Shown here piece after piece: positions 8,406 to 17,360 of a stretch of 64,000 nucleotides of DNA. The position numbers were made by a program, and so were the translations under genes. The DNA lies in assembly GCF_009208055.1 (NCBI RefSeq), contig NZ_WFKI01000003.1, positions 56,678-120,677 on the forward strand. The letters run 5' to 3'. Source of the DNA: Poseidonibacter ostreae (GTDB taxonomy: Bacteria > Campylobacterota > Campylobacteria > Campylobacterales > Arcobacteraceae). The notes under the pieces were generated by a model. That model was not told the origin of the DNA. It made no database searches and saw nothing but the letters and a program-made list of their open reading frames with translations. The stretch's first letter is position 1; every line of letters starts with the position of its first letter.

Positions 8406-9125
8406 TTAAGCTTTATAAATTGCCTTTGAAAGAATTAACTCTTTTAAAGGCTCTTCTAAAACCTCTTTGGCTTCAACAAAATCAATCTCATTTTCTTTAC
8501 ATAAAAGCTCTAAAGTATCAGAAATACTCTGCTTTTTATTTGCTCTTTTAATTAGTGCAAATATAAATTGATTTATTTCTCGAAATAAAACATCATCACT
8601 TTTATAATCATAGTATATTATTAAAAAGTTTTCTCTTTTTGTTTCATAGTCTTTATTTATAATGTCAAATTTACATTTTTTTACTCTACTCCAAGGAGAT
8701 AAAAGGTAAGAATTTTCCCATGAGAAATCACTCTTTTTAATCTTTTTATACTCTTTCATATATATTTCAACTTCAATCCAGTCAAAATATAAAAGTTCAT
8801 ATAAGTATTTTTGCTTATGAAAAAGTTTCTGTTTTTTTACAAACTTTCTATAGTCATTTGCAATCTGCCATACAAAAGGTGTACTAGGAGGATTTTTCAA
8901 AAATTCATAAATGCTTTTTTCTAGTTTATCTTCACTAATATATTTAGAAAACTCCATAAATGTAGTTTTTATAATTTCTTCAAATCTATAAAAAACCAGT
9001 TTTTGATAAACACCATATGCAGAACTATTAGGATTATTTTTTTGATCACTTATAATATCAAAGAATCTGTCTTGAACGTCTCTTTCTATACTATTTTCTG
9101 ATTTTTTGATTTTCTTATTTGTCAT
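8406..9125 (-). CDS. hvfC: DUF2063/HvfC-like partner protein of the MNIO RiPP enzyme
   Basis: This 239-residue protein follows the MNIO gene and overlaps it by 11 bases, so translation is coupled. In Haemophilus HvfABC and in bufferin clusters a DUF2063-type protein acts with the MNIO to recognise and modify the precursor peptide. The N-terminal part (IERDVQDRFFDIISDQ...SAYGVYQKLVFYRFEEIIKTTF) has the helical pattern of that family; the C-terminal third (from about residue 150) looks like a winged-helix/RRE-like region. The ATG at 9125 with AAGG 9 bases upstream is preferred over one at 9173, which lies deep in the MNIO gene. Sequence conservation here is weak, so the call rests partly on context. 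Confidence 0.75.
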   Translation of the reverse strand: MTNKKIKKSENSIERDVQDRFFDIISDQKNNPNSSAYGVYQKLVFYRFEEIIKTTFMEFSKYISEDKLEKSIYEFLKNPPSTPFVWQIANDYRKFVKKQKLFHKQKYLYELLYFDWIEVEIYMKEYKKIKKSDFSWENSYLLSPWSRVKKCKFDIINKDYETKRENFLIIYYDYKSDDVLFREINQFIFALIKRANKKQSISDTLELLCKENEIDFVEAKEVLEEPLKELILSKAIYKA

Positions 9126-9939
9126 TACGAACTGCCTTACAAATACTTTCCATTCTCTTATACTCAACTGCAAGTTCTTTTAAAGGAGGTACATTATTAT
9201 CTCGTTCAATCATTACAGGTGCATCAATTTGTTTTAATGTATAATCTAAAAGTTTCCAAACACCAGAACAAATTGGCATTCCATGTGAATCGATTTTTAA
9301 ACTAGATTCTTCATCAAAATAATGTCCTGCCATGTGCATATAAGCTACTTTACTTTTATCTATTTCATCAATGAATTTTCTAGCTTTAAAAGAGTGATTT
9401 ACAGAGTTTACAAAGACATTATTTACATCTAAAAGCATTTGAGCACCTGATTTTTCCATTACTTCATTTATAAAATCAACTTCTCTCATTTCTGAGTATG
9501 GAACTAAATAATATGTAGCATTTTCAAGTATTAAATTTCTTTGAATTATATCCTCAACCTCTTTTACTCTATCAGCTATAATATTTACCATTTTTTTTGT
9601 CATTGGCACGGGTAATAGCTCGTAAGATTGTTTATTATCTATTGATGAGAAAGAAAGATGTTCAGAATAAAATTCGATATTGTATCTATCTAGGAAGGTT
9701 TTGATCTGCTTAACAAACTTTCTATTAAGTTTGTCAGCAGATCCGATTGATAATGATAAACCATGTGCAACAGTAGGTCTTGAAAACACTGCTTCTTCAA
9801 AAAATTTTTCAAAGATTTTAGGCATATGCATCCAGTTTTCAGGAGTTACCTCCCACCAATCTGGTTGAAATTTACTCTTTTTTATATCAAGTAAAAAATC
9901 ACTTCTTAAGCCTAGTCCACATCCATTTAAATTTATCAT
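9115..9939 (-). CDS. hvfB: Multinuclear non-heme iron oxidase (MNIO, DUF692), HvfB/bufferin-type
   Basis: MNIO enzymes use a di/tri-iron centre and oxygen to convert peptide cysteines into copper-binding heterocycles (oxazolone/thioamide in HvfA, thiooxazole in bufferins). The 274-residue TIM-barrel protein has the DUF692 signature throughout: GLGLRSDF, DWWEVTPENWM, VAHGLSLSIGS, FYSEHLSFS, LENATYY, MLLDVNNVFVNSVNH, VAYMHMAGHYFD, IDSHGMP and VMIERDNNVPP. The His, Glu, Asp and Asn metal ligands in these motifs are all present. It lies 27 bases after its likely substrate gene and overlaps the DUF2063 gene. The exact chemistry cannot be read from the sequence. Confidence 0.92.
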   Translation of the reverse strand: MINLNGCGLGLRSDFLLDIKKSKFQPDWWEVTPENWMHMPKIFEKFFEEAVFSRPTVAHGLSLSIGSADKLNRKFVKQIKTFLDRYNIEFYSEHLSFSSIDNKQSYELLPVPMTKKMVNIIADRVKEVEDIIQRNLILENATYYLVPYSEMREVDFINEVMEKSGAQMLLDVNNVFVNSVNHSFKARKFIDEIDKSKVAYMHMAGHYFDEESSLKIDSHGMPICSGVWKLLDYTLKQIDAPVMIERDNNVPPLKELAVEYKRMESICKAVRNDK

Positions 9940-9966
9940 TATTTATCTTTTCAAATAGTTGAAAAA

Positions 9967-10257
9967 CTATTTGCTACCACACTTACCAGCTCCACAAGAA
10001 CCAGCTTTTTTCTCAGTTTTCTTCATATCGCCACCACATTTACCAGCTCCACAAGAACCAGCTTTTTTCTCAGCTTTTTCTTTCATTTCACCACCACATT
10101 TACCAGCACCACATGAACCTTTTTTGTCCATTTTTTCAGTTTTCTTCATATCTCCACCACATTTACCAGCACCACATGAACCATTTCCTGCAAATGCAGT
10201 TGTAGTAGTTAAAGCAGCTCCTAACATAATTCCAGCTAATTTCATTTTAGTATTCAT
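9967..10257 (-). CDS. hvfA: Cysteine-repeat RiPP precursor, bufferin/HvfA-like, with signal peptide
   Basis: The 96-residue protein has a Sec signal peptide (MNTKMKLAGIMLGAALTTTTAFA, cleavage after residue 23), then four copies of GSCGAGKCG (starting at residues 26, 47, 67 and 86) joined by Lys/Glu-rich linkers of about ten residues. All eight cysteines lie in these repeats with CxxxxC spacing. HvfA of Haemophilus has similar EGKCG repeats that are modified by HvfBC to bind copper. The ATG at 10257 with AAGGA 7 bases upstream is chosen over an upstream in-frame start at 10302. The next two genes are the MNIO and its partner. It is likely a secreted or periplasmic copper-binding peptide. Confidence 0.88.
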   Translation of the reverse strand: MNTKMKLAGIMLGAALTTTTAFAGNGSCGAGKCGGDMKKTEKMDKKGSCGAGKCGGEMKEKAEKKAGSCGAGKCGGDMKKTEKKAGSCGAGKCGSK

Positions 10258-10386
10258 AATATTTCCTTTTATTTTTTGGTAATTTAAGTTTACCATTTTC
10301 ATTATTTACTTTCAAATAAAGAAAGCGACTTCACTTTTTATTTATTTCATTTTTATCAAATATTCAGTGGTATTCTATATTATTAT

Positions 10387-10404
10387 TGTGTAGTAAGTGT
10401 GTAG
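10387..10404 (-). promoter_or_regulatory. Direct-repeat operator CTACACA-N4-CTACACA before the bufferin operon
   Basis: On the minus strand the sequence reads CTACACACTTACTACACA, two identical heptamers with an 11-bp period. A possible -10 (TAGAAT) follows 9 bases later, about 130 bases before the hvfA start. A near copy with the same layout precedes the fixH-like gene at 16175-16192. OmpR-type regulators commonly bind such repeats, and one is encoded in this island. Confidence 0.6.
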
Positions 10405-10414
10405 ATTATTAAAT

Positions 10415-13400
10415 TTAATGACTTAAGTCACAATCTTCCATTCTTCCACCTTTTTTTATAGCTAATATATAAAAAATTGATGGTATTACTATCAATGTTA
10501 AAAATGCTGAAGAGACCATCCCACCAATCATTGGGGCTGCAATTCTTTGCATCACTTCACTTCCTACTCCATTTATATACATAATAGGAATAAGTCCTCC
10601 TAATATTGCAAATAAAGTCATAAGTTTAGGACGTAACCTAAGCACCGCACCTTTATATATAGCATTATAAATATCTTCTTTTTCTATTTTTTTGCACTTT
10701 TGTTTTAACTCTATCATTGCTTCATGTAAATAAACAATCATAACAATAGAAGTTTCAGCAGCAACACCAAGTAAAGCTAGAAAACCAACAATTACTGCAA
10801 TTGAGATATTAAAATCCAAGAAATCTAAATAAAATATTCCACCAGTTAATGCAAAAGGTAGTGTAAAGAAAATAATCATCGTATATGTAATATTTTTTAG
10901 TGCAAAATATATAAGTATAAAAATAAGAATAAAAGTCAAAGGAATAATATAAGCTAATCGCTGCATTGCTGATTCTAAATATTCACTCTGCCCTGCCCAT
11001 TCATAATAAAAACCAGATGGAAGTTTTATATCTTCTAACAAAGTTTTTGCTTCATCTTTATATTGTTTTGCAGATATTCCACTTTTAGGTGTAATGTATA
11101 TAAAGTTTACATTTAATGCTTTTTCAGATTTAATAATAGAAGGACCTTCTTCATACTTAAGCTCGGCAAACATTTCAAGAGGCTGAAAACCAAGTTTTGT
11201 CTTAATCTGTAAATTACGTAAACTTGTAATATCTTCTCTTTGAGTTGTTTCAAATCTTAAAGTCATAGGATAACGCTCTAAACCATCTAAGAAAGTTGAT
11301 ACTTTTGCACCTGCAACTCCAAGCGATATAGTTGATAAAATATCATTTTTATTAATCCCATATCGTGATATCATCTCTTCATCTATATTGATATTTAAAT
11401 AATATCCTGAATTAATCTTATCTGTTGAAACAGAAAGTGTTTTATCAAATTTTTTTAGTTTTTGCTCTATTATTCCTGCTGTCTCTTCTAGTTTTTGATG
11501 GTTATTTCCATATAGTTTTATTCCAAGAGGAGTTCTAATACCTGTTAAAAGCATATCAATTCTACCTCTAATTGGATATGTCCAAGAATTTATAAGTCCT
11601 GCAACTTGTAGTTTCTTATCCATCTCTTCCATTAGTTTTTTATATGTCATTCCAGGACGCCACTCATTCTCTGGTTTAAATGTAACTATTGTCTCAATCA
11701 TAGCTAGTGGAGCTGGATCTGTTGCAGTATCAGCTCGACCTGCTTTTCCAAATACAGTTTGTACTTCAGGAAAAGATTTTAGAATCTTATCAGTTTTAAA
11801 TGTTAGCTCTCTTGCTAAATCAATACCTAAACCATAAGGAGTTACAGGCATATACATAAATACTGTTTCATTCATCATTGGCATAAATTCCCAATTTTGT
11901 TTTTTATAAACTGGATATGCTAAAACTATCGTTGCAACAAATGCTACAACAACAAAATATCTTAATTTTAAAGATAGTTTTAAAAGTGGAGAATAAAGGA
12001 AAATAAAAAACTTATTTAACCAGTTTTTATTTTCACTCATTATTTTTCCCTTTATAAAGAAGACCATTAAAATAGGCACTATTGTAATAGAAAGAATTGC
12101 TCCAGAAATCATTGCAAAAGATTTAGTAAAAGCTAGAGGAGTAAAAAGTCTTCCCTCTTGCCCTGTTAAAGCAAAAATTGGTAAAAAAGAGACTACAACC
12201 AAAATAAGAGCAAAAAAGATAGGTCGCCCTACTTGTTTTGCCGATTTAATTATAATAGAAACTCTTTCTTCATTTGAAATATTCTCTTTTCCTTGAAGAT
12301 ATTTATGAGCATTTTCAACCATTACAATTGTTGCATCTACCATCGCTCCAATAGCAATTGCAATTCCACCTAAACTCATGATATTTGACCCCATACCAAA
12401 AGCTTTCATAAGTAAAAATGTAATTAACACTGTAAGTGGTAAAGTAATGATAATAATAAGTGCTGATCTAAAATGGAATAAAAATAGTCCTGTTATAATC
12501 ATAACAATAATAGACTCTTCAAGTAAGGTATTTGTTAAAGTATCTATTGCTTTATCAATTAGTGTTGTTCTATCATAAGTTTCAACTACTTCAACACCAT
12601 CTACACTCAAAGTTTTTAACTTTTGCTTTACAGCTTTTATAACAGCATAAGGATTCTCTCCATATCGAACTACTACAATACCACCAACAGTATCACCTTC
12701 ACCATTTAAATCAGCCATACCACGTCTATTTGAAGAAGTTATATTAACCTCAGCAATGTCACTAATTTTTAAAGGAATGGAATTTGTAGTTTTTACTGTA
12801 ATATTTTCAATATCAACAACACTTTGTAAATAACCTTTAGCTTGAATCATATGTTCAAAACCATTTTCTAAAATTATTCTTCCACCTTTTTCATCATTGT
12901 TTTTACTTAGTGCATTTTTGACATCTTTAATACTTAAGTCATACTGCACTAATTTATCTTGATTTAGTGTGATTTCGTAGTTTTTTATAAAACCACCAAT
13001 AGATGCAATTTCACTAACTCCATCAACACCAAGTAAGGCATACTTATAATAATAGTCTTGTAATGTTCGCAATTCATCTAAAGATTTAGTATCTGATTTT
13101 AAAGCATATTCATAAGCCCAACCAACACCAGTTGCATCAGGACCAATTGCTACATCTACCCCTTGTGGAAATGTACCTTGTAGTTGAGATAACTGCTCTA
13201 AAATTCTATTTCTTGAATCATATAAATCAGTTCCATCTTTAAAGATAATATATATAAGTGCATTTTGAAAAGAACTCATAGCTCGTACTGTATCTATATT
13301 AGGTAAAGACATAAGATTTGAAATCAATGGATAGGATACTTGTTCTTCAATAGTTTTAGGACTCTGCCCTGCCCACTTAACTTCTACAATTACTTGAGGA

Positions 13401-13531
13401 GGTGATAAGTCAGGTAAGGCATCTAAGGCTGTATTCTTAACAGCCCAAATAGATGCAAAAGTTAAAATGATTACTGAAAATAGTATTAAAAACTTATTTC
13501 TAATACTATATGATATTACACTCTCTACCAT
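10415..13531 (-). CDS. cusA: CusA/CzcA-type heavy-metal RND efflux pump, Cu/Ag subclass
   Basis: This 1038-residue inner-membrane proton antiporter exports metal ions through a tripartite channel. The fold is typical: a first helix (FLILFSVIILTFASIWAV), a large periplasmic loop, GGIAIAIGAMVDATIVMVENAHK in the central transmembrane part, and a second half repeat. The three methionines that bind Cu(I)/Ag(I) in E. coli CusA are all present, in MYMPVTP, APLAMIET and RIDMLLTG, which favours copper or silver over zinc or cobalt. It ends the fixH-cusCBA run 157 bases before the bufferin precursor gene. Confidence 0.93.
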   Translation of the reverse strand: MVESVISYSIRNKFLILFSVIILTFASIWAVKNTALDALPDLSPPQVIVEVKWAGQSPKTIEEQVSYPLISNLMSLPNIDTVRAMSSFQNALIYIIFKDGTDLYDSRNRILEQLSQLQGTFPQGVDVAIGPDATGVGWAYEYALKSDTKSLDELRTLQDYYYKYALLGVDGVSEIASIGGFIKNYEITLNQDKLVQYDLSIKDVKNALSKNNDEKGGRIILENGFEHMIQAKGYLQSVVDIENITVKTTNSIPLKISDIAEVNITSSNRRGMADLNGEGDTVGGIVVVRYGENPYAVIKAVKQKLKTLSVDGVEVVETYDRTTLIDKAIDTLTNTLLEESIIVMIITGLFLFHFRSALIIIITLPLTVLITFLLMKAFGMGSNIMSLGGIAIAIGAMVDATIVMVENAHKYLQGKENISNEERVSIIIKSAKQVGRPIFFALILVVVSFLPIFALTGQEGRLFTPLAFTKSFAMISGAILSITIVPILMVFFIKGKIMSENKNWLNKFFIFLYSPLLKLSLKLRYFVVVAFVATIVLAYPVYKKQNWEFMPMMNETVFMYMPVTPYGLGIDLARELTFKTDKILKSFPEVQTVFGKAGRADTATDPAPLAMIETIVTFKPENEWRPGMTYKKLMEEMDKKLQVAGLINSWTYPIRGRIDMLLTGIRTPLGIKLYGNNHQKLEETAGIIEQKLKKFDKTLSVSTDKINSGYYLNINIDEEMISRYGINKNDILSTISLGVAGAKVSTFLDGLERYPMTLRFETTQREDITSLRNLQIKTKLGFQPLEMFAELKYEEGPSIIKSEKALNVNFIYITPKSGISAKQYKDEAKTLLEDIKLPSGFYYEWAGQSEYLESAMQRLAYIIPLTFILIFILIYFALKNITYTMIIFFTLPFALTGGIFYLDFLDFNISIAVIVGFLALLGVAAETSIVMIVYLHEAMIELKQKCKKIEKEDIYNAIYKGAVLRLRPKLMTLFAILGGLIPIMYINGVGSEVMQRIAAPMIGGMVSSAFLTLIVIPSIFYILAIKKGGRMEDCDLSH

Positions 13532-13540
13532 AGCTATTTC

Positions 13541-14551
13541 CTACCAGTCATCATCAGAGTCAGAGTTATAAAGTGCATTTGTAATAGCATCTGAGTCAAG
13601 TAGGAATAAAGCATTATTTATAACTTTATCACCTTTTTCTAAACCATCTGATATTTCATATTTATTTGAAGAAATTCTTTTAGCTTCAACTTTTATAGGT
13701 TCAAACTCTCTATTGGATATTGGTTTAAATACATAGTGATTACTTCCTTTAGTTAATACTGCCGTTTTTGGTAGTGTTAATATTGTTTTATTAAGTGATT
13801 TGATTTTTACACTTGCAAACATATTTGGATAAAGGTTTAAGTCTTTATTATCAATTATAAAACGGACATCTATAGTTTTTGTTTTTTCATTTACCATAGG
13901 ATAGATAAAATCAACTTTTGATTTAATAGCTTGTGTTAAACCATCAATATAAATATAAGCACTCATATCATTTTTTATAAAAGTCAAATCTTTTTGATAA
14001 ACCTGAGCTATAAACCATAACTTATTTATGTCTGCTAGTTGTAAAAGAAGTTTTCCTTTTTTAACTGCACTTTTATTATTGATATTCTTCTTTATTACTA
14101 TTGAATTTATTGGAGATAATATTTTTATTCCATCAATTGAACTTTTATTCTTTTTAATTTTATTAATCTCTTCCTTAGCTAAATCTAATACTTTTAGTTT
14201 CTCTAGTGAACTTCTATAAAGATTTTTATTTATACTTCTTGCTACTTGTATCTCTTTTTGTATACTTAAGATATCATCACTATATATAGAAAATAAAGGC
14301 TCACCTTTTTTTACATACATAAAGTTTTTATTAGCATTTAGTTTCGTTATAAAACCATCAAATCTTGTAACTATATCTACTACATTTGATTCATCAATTT
14401 TTGTTTTTCCATAAAAGCTTTTAGTAATTCCAATTTTTTCTTCTTTTACCAAAGTTGTTTTTTTATTAAATAGTTGTTCTACTTCTATTATCTTTGCATT
14501 CATTACACTTATTGTAAGAATACTTAAGAATGTGGCTTTTATTATATTCAT
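13541..14551 (-). CDS. cusB: RND efflux periplasmic adaptor subunit (CusB-like)
   Basis: The 336-residue adaptor joins the inner-membrane pump to the outer-membrane channel. It starts with a signal peptide (MNIIKATFLSILTISVMNA), followed by the first beta-barrel and lipoyl half (DIVTRFDGFITKLNANKNFMYVKKGEPLFSIYS), a short helical hairpin, and the second lipoyl half (ILSPINSIVIKKNINNKSAVKKGKLLLQLAD), the order expected for HlyD/CusB proteins. The N-terminal methionines used by E. coli CusB for copper are not evident. It overlaps the cusC-like gene by 4 bases and ends 9 bases before cusA. Confidence 0.9.
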   Translation of the reverse strand: MNIIKATFLSILTISVMNAKIIEVEQLFNKKTTLVKEEKIGITKSFYGKTKIDESNVVDIVTRFDGFITKLNANKNFMYVKKGEPLFSIYSDDILSIQKEIQVARSINKNLYRSSLEKLKVLDLAKEEINKIKKNKSSIDGIKILSPINSIVIKKNINNKSAVKKGKLLLQLADINKLWFIAQVYQKDLTFIKNDMSAYIYIDGLTQAIKSKVDFIYPMVNEKTKTIDVRFIIDNKDLNLYPNMFASVKIKSLNKTILTLPKTAVLTKGSNHYVFKPISNREFEPIKVEAKRISSNKYEISDGLEKGDKVINNALFLLDSDAITNALYNSDSDDDW

Positions 14552-15744
14552 TTAAGTGCCTTATATCTATAGTATTTTGATTTTGAGTAGTTTGAATAAT
14601 ACTTTTCTAATTGTTCATAAGATTTAAGTTCATAAGAGATTAACTCATTTAAATTCTGTATTATCATTTGAGGTTTAATAGAAGAAAAGCTATTGTAATT
14701 TTCAAGATTTTTCTGCATTTTTTGTTTTAGAGGAATAATAGTTTCATGTATCATTGAATAGTTTTTATATGCACTATTAATATTATTTTCTAAAGACATA
14801 AGTTCTATTTTAAAGTTCTGTTTTATATCTTCTAATCTATTACGCTCTTCTTTAGCTTTAATTTTTTGTTTTAAAGCTTTTACTTTTTCTGTTTTATAAA
14901 TAGATAAGGGAATATTTACTGAGATATTTGCATAATCTTTAAACTTAGAATCTCTATTAAAATAAGCAACATTTACTTTTATATCACCTTTTTGTTTTTC
15001 TAGTTCTAGTTTTGAAAGTTCATTAAATTTACCTATTTTTTCTTCTTGTATTTTTATCTTTGGATGATTTTGTATATCCATATTTAAAACTAATTTTCCT
15101 ACTTCTAAAGAAGCATCAATAGTATCAATTTTTTTATATGAAATTTGCTCTAGTTTTAAATATAGATTATCTATCATATTTTTTAGATTTTGCTTTTGAA
15201 TTTGCACATTTGAATATGCAATTTTTGCACTTAGTATTTCATTTTGACTTGATTTACCAAGAGAATATAATCCTTGAGATAATTTTTCTATTTTTTTAAT
15301 ATTTTGTTCGTATTTTTTTAAAAGTTCTAATTTTCTTTCTAATATTAAAATATTATATGAAATCTCATATATTTTAGATTTTAGTATTAGTTTTGTATCT
15401 TCTAATTGTAAAGCAGCAATAGTTTTATCTTTTTGTGAAATCTCTTCTTTAATATCTAGCTTATTTCCAACAGGAATAACTTGAGAAAAACCAATATATT
15501 GTGCTTGCATTGCTTCTTGATCTCTTTTAAAAGGTTCGTCAAAATGAATGTCATTTACACCAAGAGTTAAAGTTGGATTCATCCATTTTCTTGAAAGATT
15601 GATATTCTCATCTGCTACATTTATTGAAGATTGAATACTTTTTAAGTTTTGATTATTTTTTAAAGCAGTATCTACAATTTCATCAAGACTTAATGCAAAG
15701 CTTGATGAAATAGCAAAAGATAAAGCTATAGCTACTTTTTTCAT
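14548..15744 (-). CDS. cusC: TolC family outer-membrane efflux channel (CusC-like)
   Basis: This 398-residue protein begins with a signal peptide (MKKVAIALSFAISSSFA) and then the TolC/OEP pattern of long amphipathic helices with a short strand (LSLDEIVDTALKNNQNLKSIQSSINVADENINLSRKWMNPTLTLG). Such proteins form trimeric channels through the outer membrane for the RND pump. No lipobox Cys is seen after the signal, unlike E. coli CusC. The gene shares one base with the fixH-like gene stop and overlaps cusB by 4 bases, so all four genes are co-transcribed. Confidence 0.88.
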   Translation of the reverse strand: MKKVAIALSFAISSSFALSLDEIVDTALKNNQNLKSIQSSINVADENINLSRKWMNPTLTLGVNDIHFDEPFKRDQEAMQAQYIGFSQVIPVGNKLDIKEEISQKDKTIAALQLEDTKLILKSKIYEISYNILILERKLELLKKYEQNIKKIEKLSQGLYSLGKSSQNEILSAKIAYSNVQIQKQNLKNMIDNLYLKLEQISYKKIDTIDASLEVGKLVLNMDIQNHPKIKIQEEKIGKFNELSKLELEKQKGDIKVNVAYFNRDSKFKDYANISVNIPLSIYKTEKVKALKQKIKAKEERNRLEDIKQNFKIELMSLENNINSAYKNYSMIHETIIPLKQKMQKNLENYNSFSSIKPQMIIQNLNELISYELKSYEQLEKYYSNYSKSKYYRYKALK

Positions 15745-16127
15745 TAGATATTCACACTTCCTCTTACTGTATGAATCTTTCCATCTTTATCTTTAAACTT
15801 TAAGTGATACTGCCATGTTCCACCCATTGAAAAGTTAACCATCATCTTATATTTTCCATCTACTAATTTAGCTTTCGCTTTATATTCCATATATGGCATA
15901 CCTGGCATCTCTGGCATAAATACTTTTATTTTTACTTTTACATCTGTAACACCATTTCCATCTTTGCTTAATTGTGCATAAATATCATTATTCCCAACAA
16001 TAAGAGATTTTTCAGATGTTAATACAACTTCATAACCATTTTTTTCACCTGTTTGAGATAAGGCTTGGGCATTTAAAATTCCAATACTTAAGAGCATTGC
16101 AACTATTACTTTGAATAAATTTTTCAT
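15744..16127 (-). CDS. Periplasmic YtkA/FixH-like Met-rich protein
   Basis: The 127-residue protein has a signal peptide (MKNLFKVIVAMLLSIGILNA) and one domain of the YtkA/FixH type: GEKNGYEVVLTSEK..., a Met cluster FMPEMPGMPYMEYKA near residue 70, then DGKYKMMVNFSMGGTWQYHLKFKDKDG. As first gene of the fixH-cusCBA run it takes the place that CusF or other copper-binding proteins hold in other systems. The Met-rich strand could bind Cu(I); this is inference. GGAG lies about 8 bases before the ATG. Confidence 0.82.
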   Translation of the reverse strand: MKNLFKVIVAMLLSIGILNAQALSQTGEKNGYEVVLTSEKSLIVGNNDIYAQLSKDGNGVTDVKVKIKVFMPEMPGMPYMEYKAKAKLVDGKYKMMVNFSMGGTWQYHLKFKDKDGKIHTVRGSVNI

Positions 16128-16174
16128 TTGTGAAACTCCATTTTTAATTTTATAAGAGAAGTTTATCGATTTTA

Positions 16175-16192
16175 TGTGGAGTATGTGTGGAG
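16175..16192 (-). promoter_or_regulatory. Direct-repeat operator CTCCACA-N4-CTCCACA before fixH-cusCBA
   Basis: The minus strand reads CTCCACACATACTCCACA, two identical heptamers with an 11-bp period, followed after 9 bases by TAAACT as a possible -10. It differs at three positions from the site at 10387-10404, and two of these are the same change in each heptamer. It lies 48 bases before the fixH-like start codon, between the kinase gene and the pump genes. Confidence 0.62.
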
Positions 16193-16202
16193 AGATTAAA
16201 TA

Positions 16203-17360
16203 TTAAAAAGAGAGAAAGAAAGTTGTTCCTATATTTTTTTTAGATTCTACATCTATTTTGATATTATATTTAGCACAAATATGACTTACAATATTTAGCC
16301 CTATTCCAAAGCCACCCTGCTCTTTTGTAGCTCTATAGTATCTTCTGTAAATATCTTTTAATTTATCTTCTTCTATACCAATACCCGTATCAGAGATTTC
16401 TAGTATTCTATTTTTTAAAGATATATTTATTTGCCCGCTTATTTTGTTGTATTTAATTGCATTTGAGATTAGATTGTTTATCACTCTAATTGCATCATCT
16501 TTGTTTATTAAATATTCAAAGTTTTCTAGTGTAGTATTTATTTTTATTTTTTTCTTTGAAGCTAGAGGTTCTAGATATTCTAACTGCTCTAAGATTAAAC
16601 TATTAAGATATATCTTTTCAGTACTTTTATTTTCATCACTTCCTTGTAAAAAAATATAAATTAAATCTTTGTATATTTCAGATACCCTTTTTGCACTAAG
16701 TCTTACTCTTTGGATTTGTTTTTCATTTAAGTTTTCTTTTTCTGTAGACATTAAAATTGCAGTTATTGGAGTATTTAACTCATGGGTTGTATCTCTAATA
16801 AAATTATTTAGTTTTTCTCTCTCTTCTTTGATTGGTTTTAAAAATAGTTTTGCTAAATAAAATCCTATTAAGGATATTAAAGAGTATAAAATAAGAAAAA
16901 AGAGTATGATATTTACTTTTAACTCTTTTATTTTATCAAAGTAACTATTCTCTTCAATAGCTATATAATATACTCCTAAATGACCTAAAGTTGATTTGTC
17001 TATTAATATAAATTGTTTTTTATCATCTTTTATTATGTCTTTTGAAAAGTCTATTTTAGACTCAAGGTTCCCATATATTTTTTCTTTTTTTTCATTATAA
17101 AAAGATATCTTATATTTATTTGTATCTAATATCTTTGTTCTATCAAAAGGTGTATCTGTCATATGTGAAAAAATTATCTTTGAAGATATTTTTGAAACTT
17201 TATTTTGCATATTTGATTTTGCTAAATCAAAATATAATCTTTTTTCATTTTCAAAATAAAAAAATGCTACAAGTAACATTAAAATAAAAGAAGAGCCTAA
17301 AAAAAGGCTAAGAAATCTTATAAAGGTTCTTTTTTCACTAAGCGTTAAATCTATAACCAA
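16203..17360 (-). CDS. Sensor histidine kinase of the metal island
   Basis: The 385-residue protein has two transmembrane helices (residues about 13-32 and 155-175) around a periplasmic domain of about 120 residues. Then come the kinase boxes: RDTTHELNTPITAI (phospho-His), VINNLISNAIKYN (N box), DTGIGIEEDK and GGFGIGLNI (G boxes). A separate HAMP domain is not clear. The frame has no ATG near its start; TTG at 17360, within the end of the regulator gene, is the only initiation codon that keeps the first helix. Position beside the pump suggests sensing of periplasmic copper or silver, like CusS, but no sensor motif proves this. Confidence 0.85.
   Translation of the reverse strand: MVIDLTLSEKRTFIRFLSLFLGSSFILMLLVAFFYFENEKRLYFDLAKSNMQNKVSKISSKIIFSHMTDTPFDRTKILDTNKYKISFYNEKKEKIYGNLESKIDFSKDIIKDDKKQFILIDKSTLGHLGVYYIAIEENSYFDKIKELKVNIILFFLILYSLISLIGFYLAKLFLKPIKEEREKLNNFIRDTTHELNTPITAILMSTEKENLNEKQIQRVRLSAKRVSEIYKDLIYIFLQGSDENKSTEKIYLNSLILEQLEYLEPLASKKKIKINTTLENFEYLINKDDAIRVINNLISNAIKYNKISGQINISLKNRILEISDTGIGIEEDKLKDIYRRYYRATKEQGGFGIGLNIVSHICAKYNIKIDVESKKNIGTTFFLSF

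Noticed and set aside
9967..10190. Regularly spaced repeats resembling a small CRISPR array
   Set aside because: The repeats are in-frame coding modules about 57-63 bases apart with similar linkers, and no cas gene is present. The same holds for the repeats at 3-420.
9959..10282. A 107-residue plus-strand frame rich in Pro/His repeats
   Set aside because: It is the antisense image of the GSCGAGKCG repeats of the precursor gene, which has a signal peptide, a good ribosome binding site and matching neighbours.
10419..10430. Perfect palindrome TGACTTAAGTCA
   Set aside because: It lies in the last codons and stop of cusA, has no second copy at other promoters here, and can arise by chance in A/T-rich DNA.
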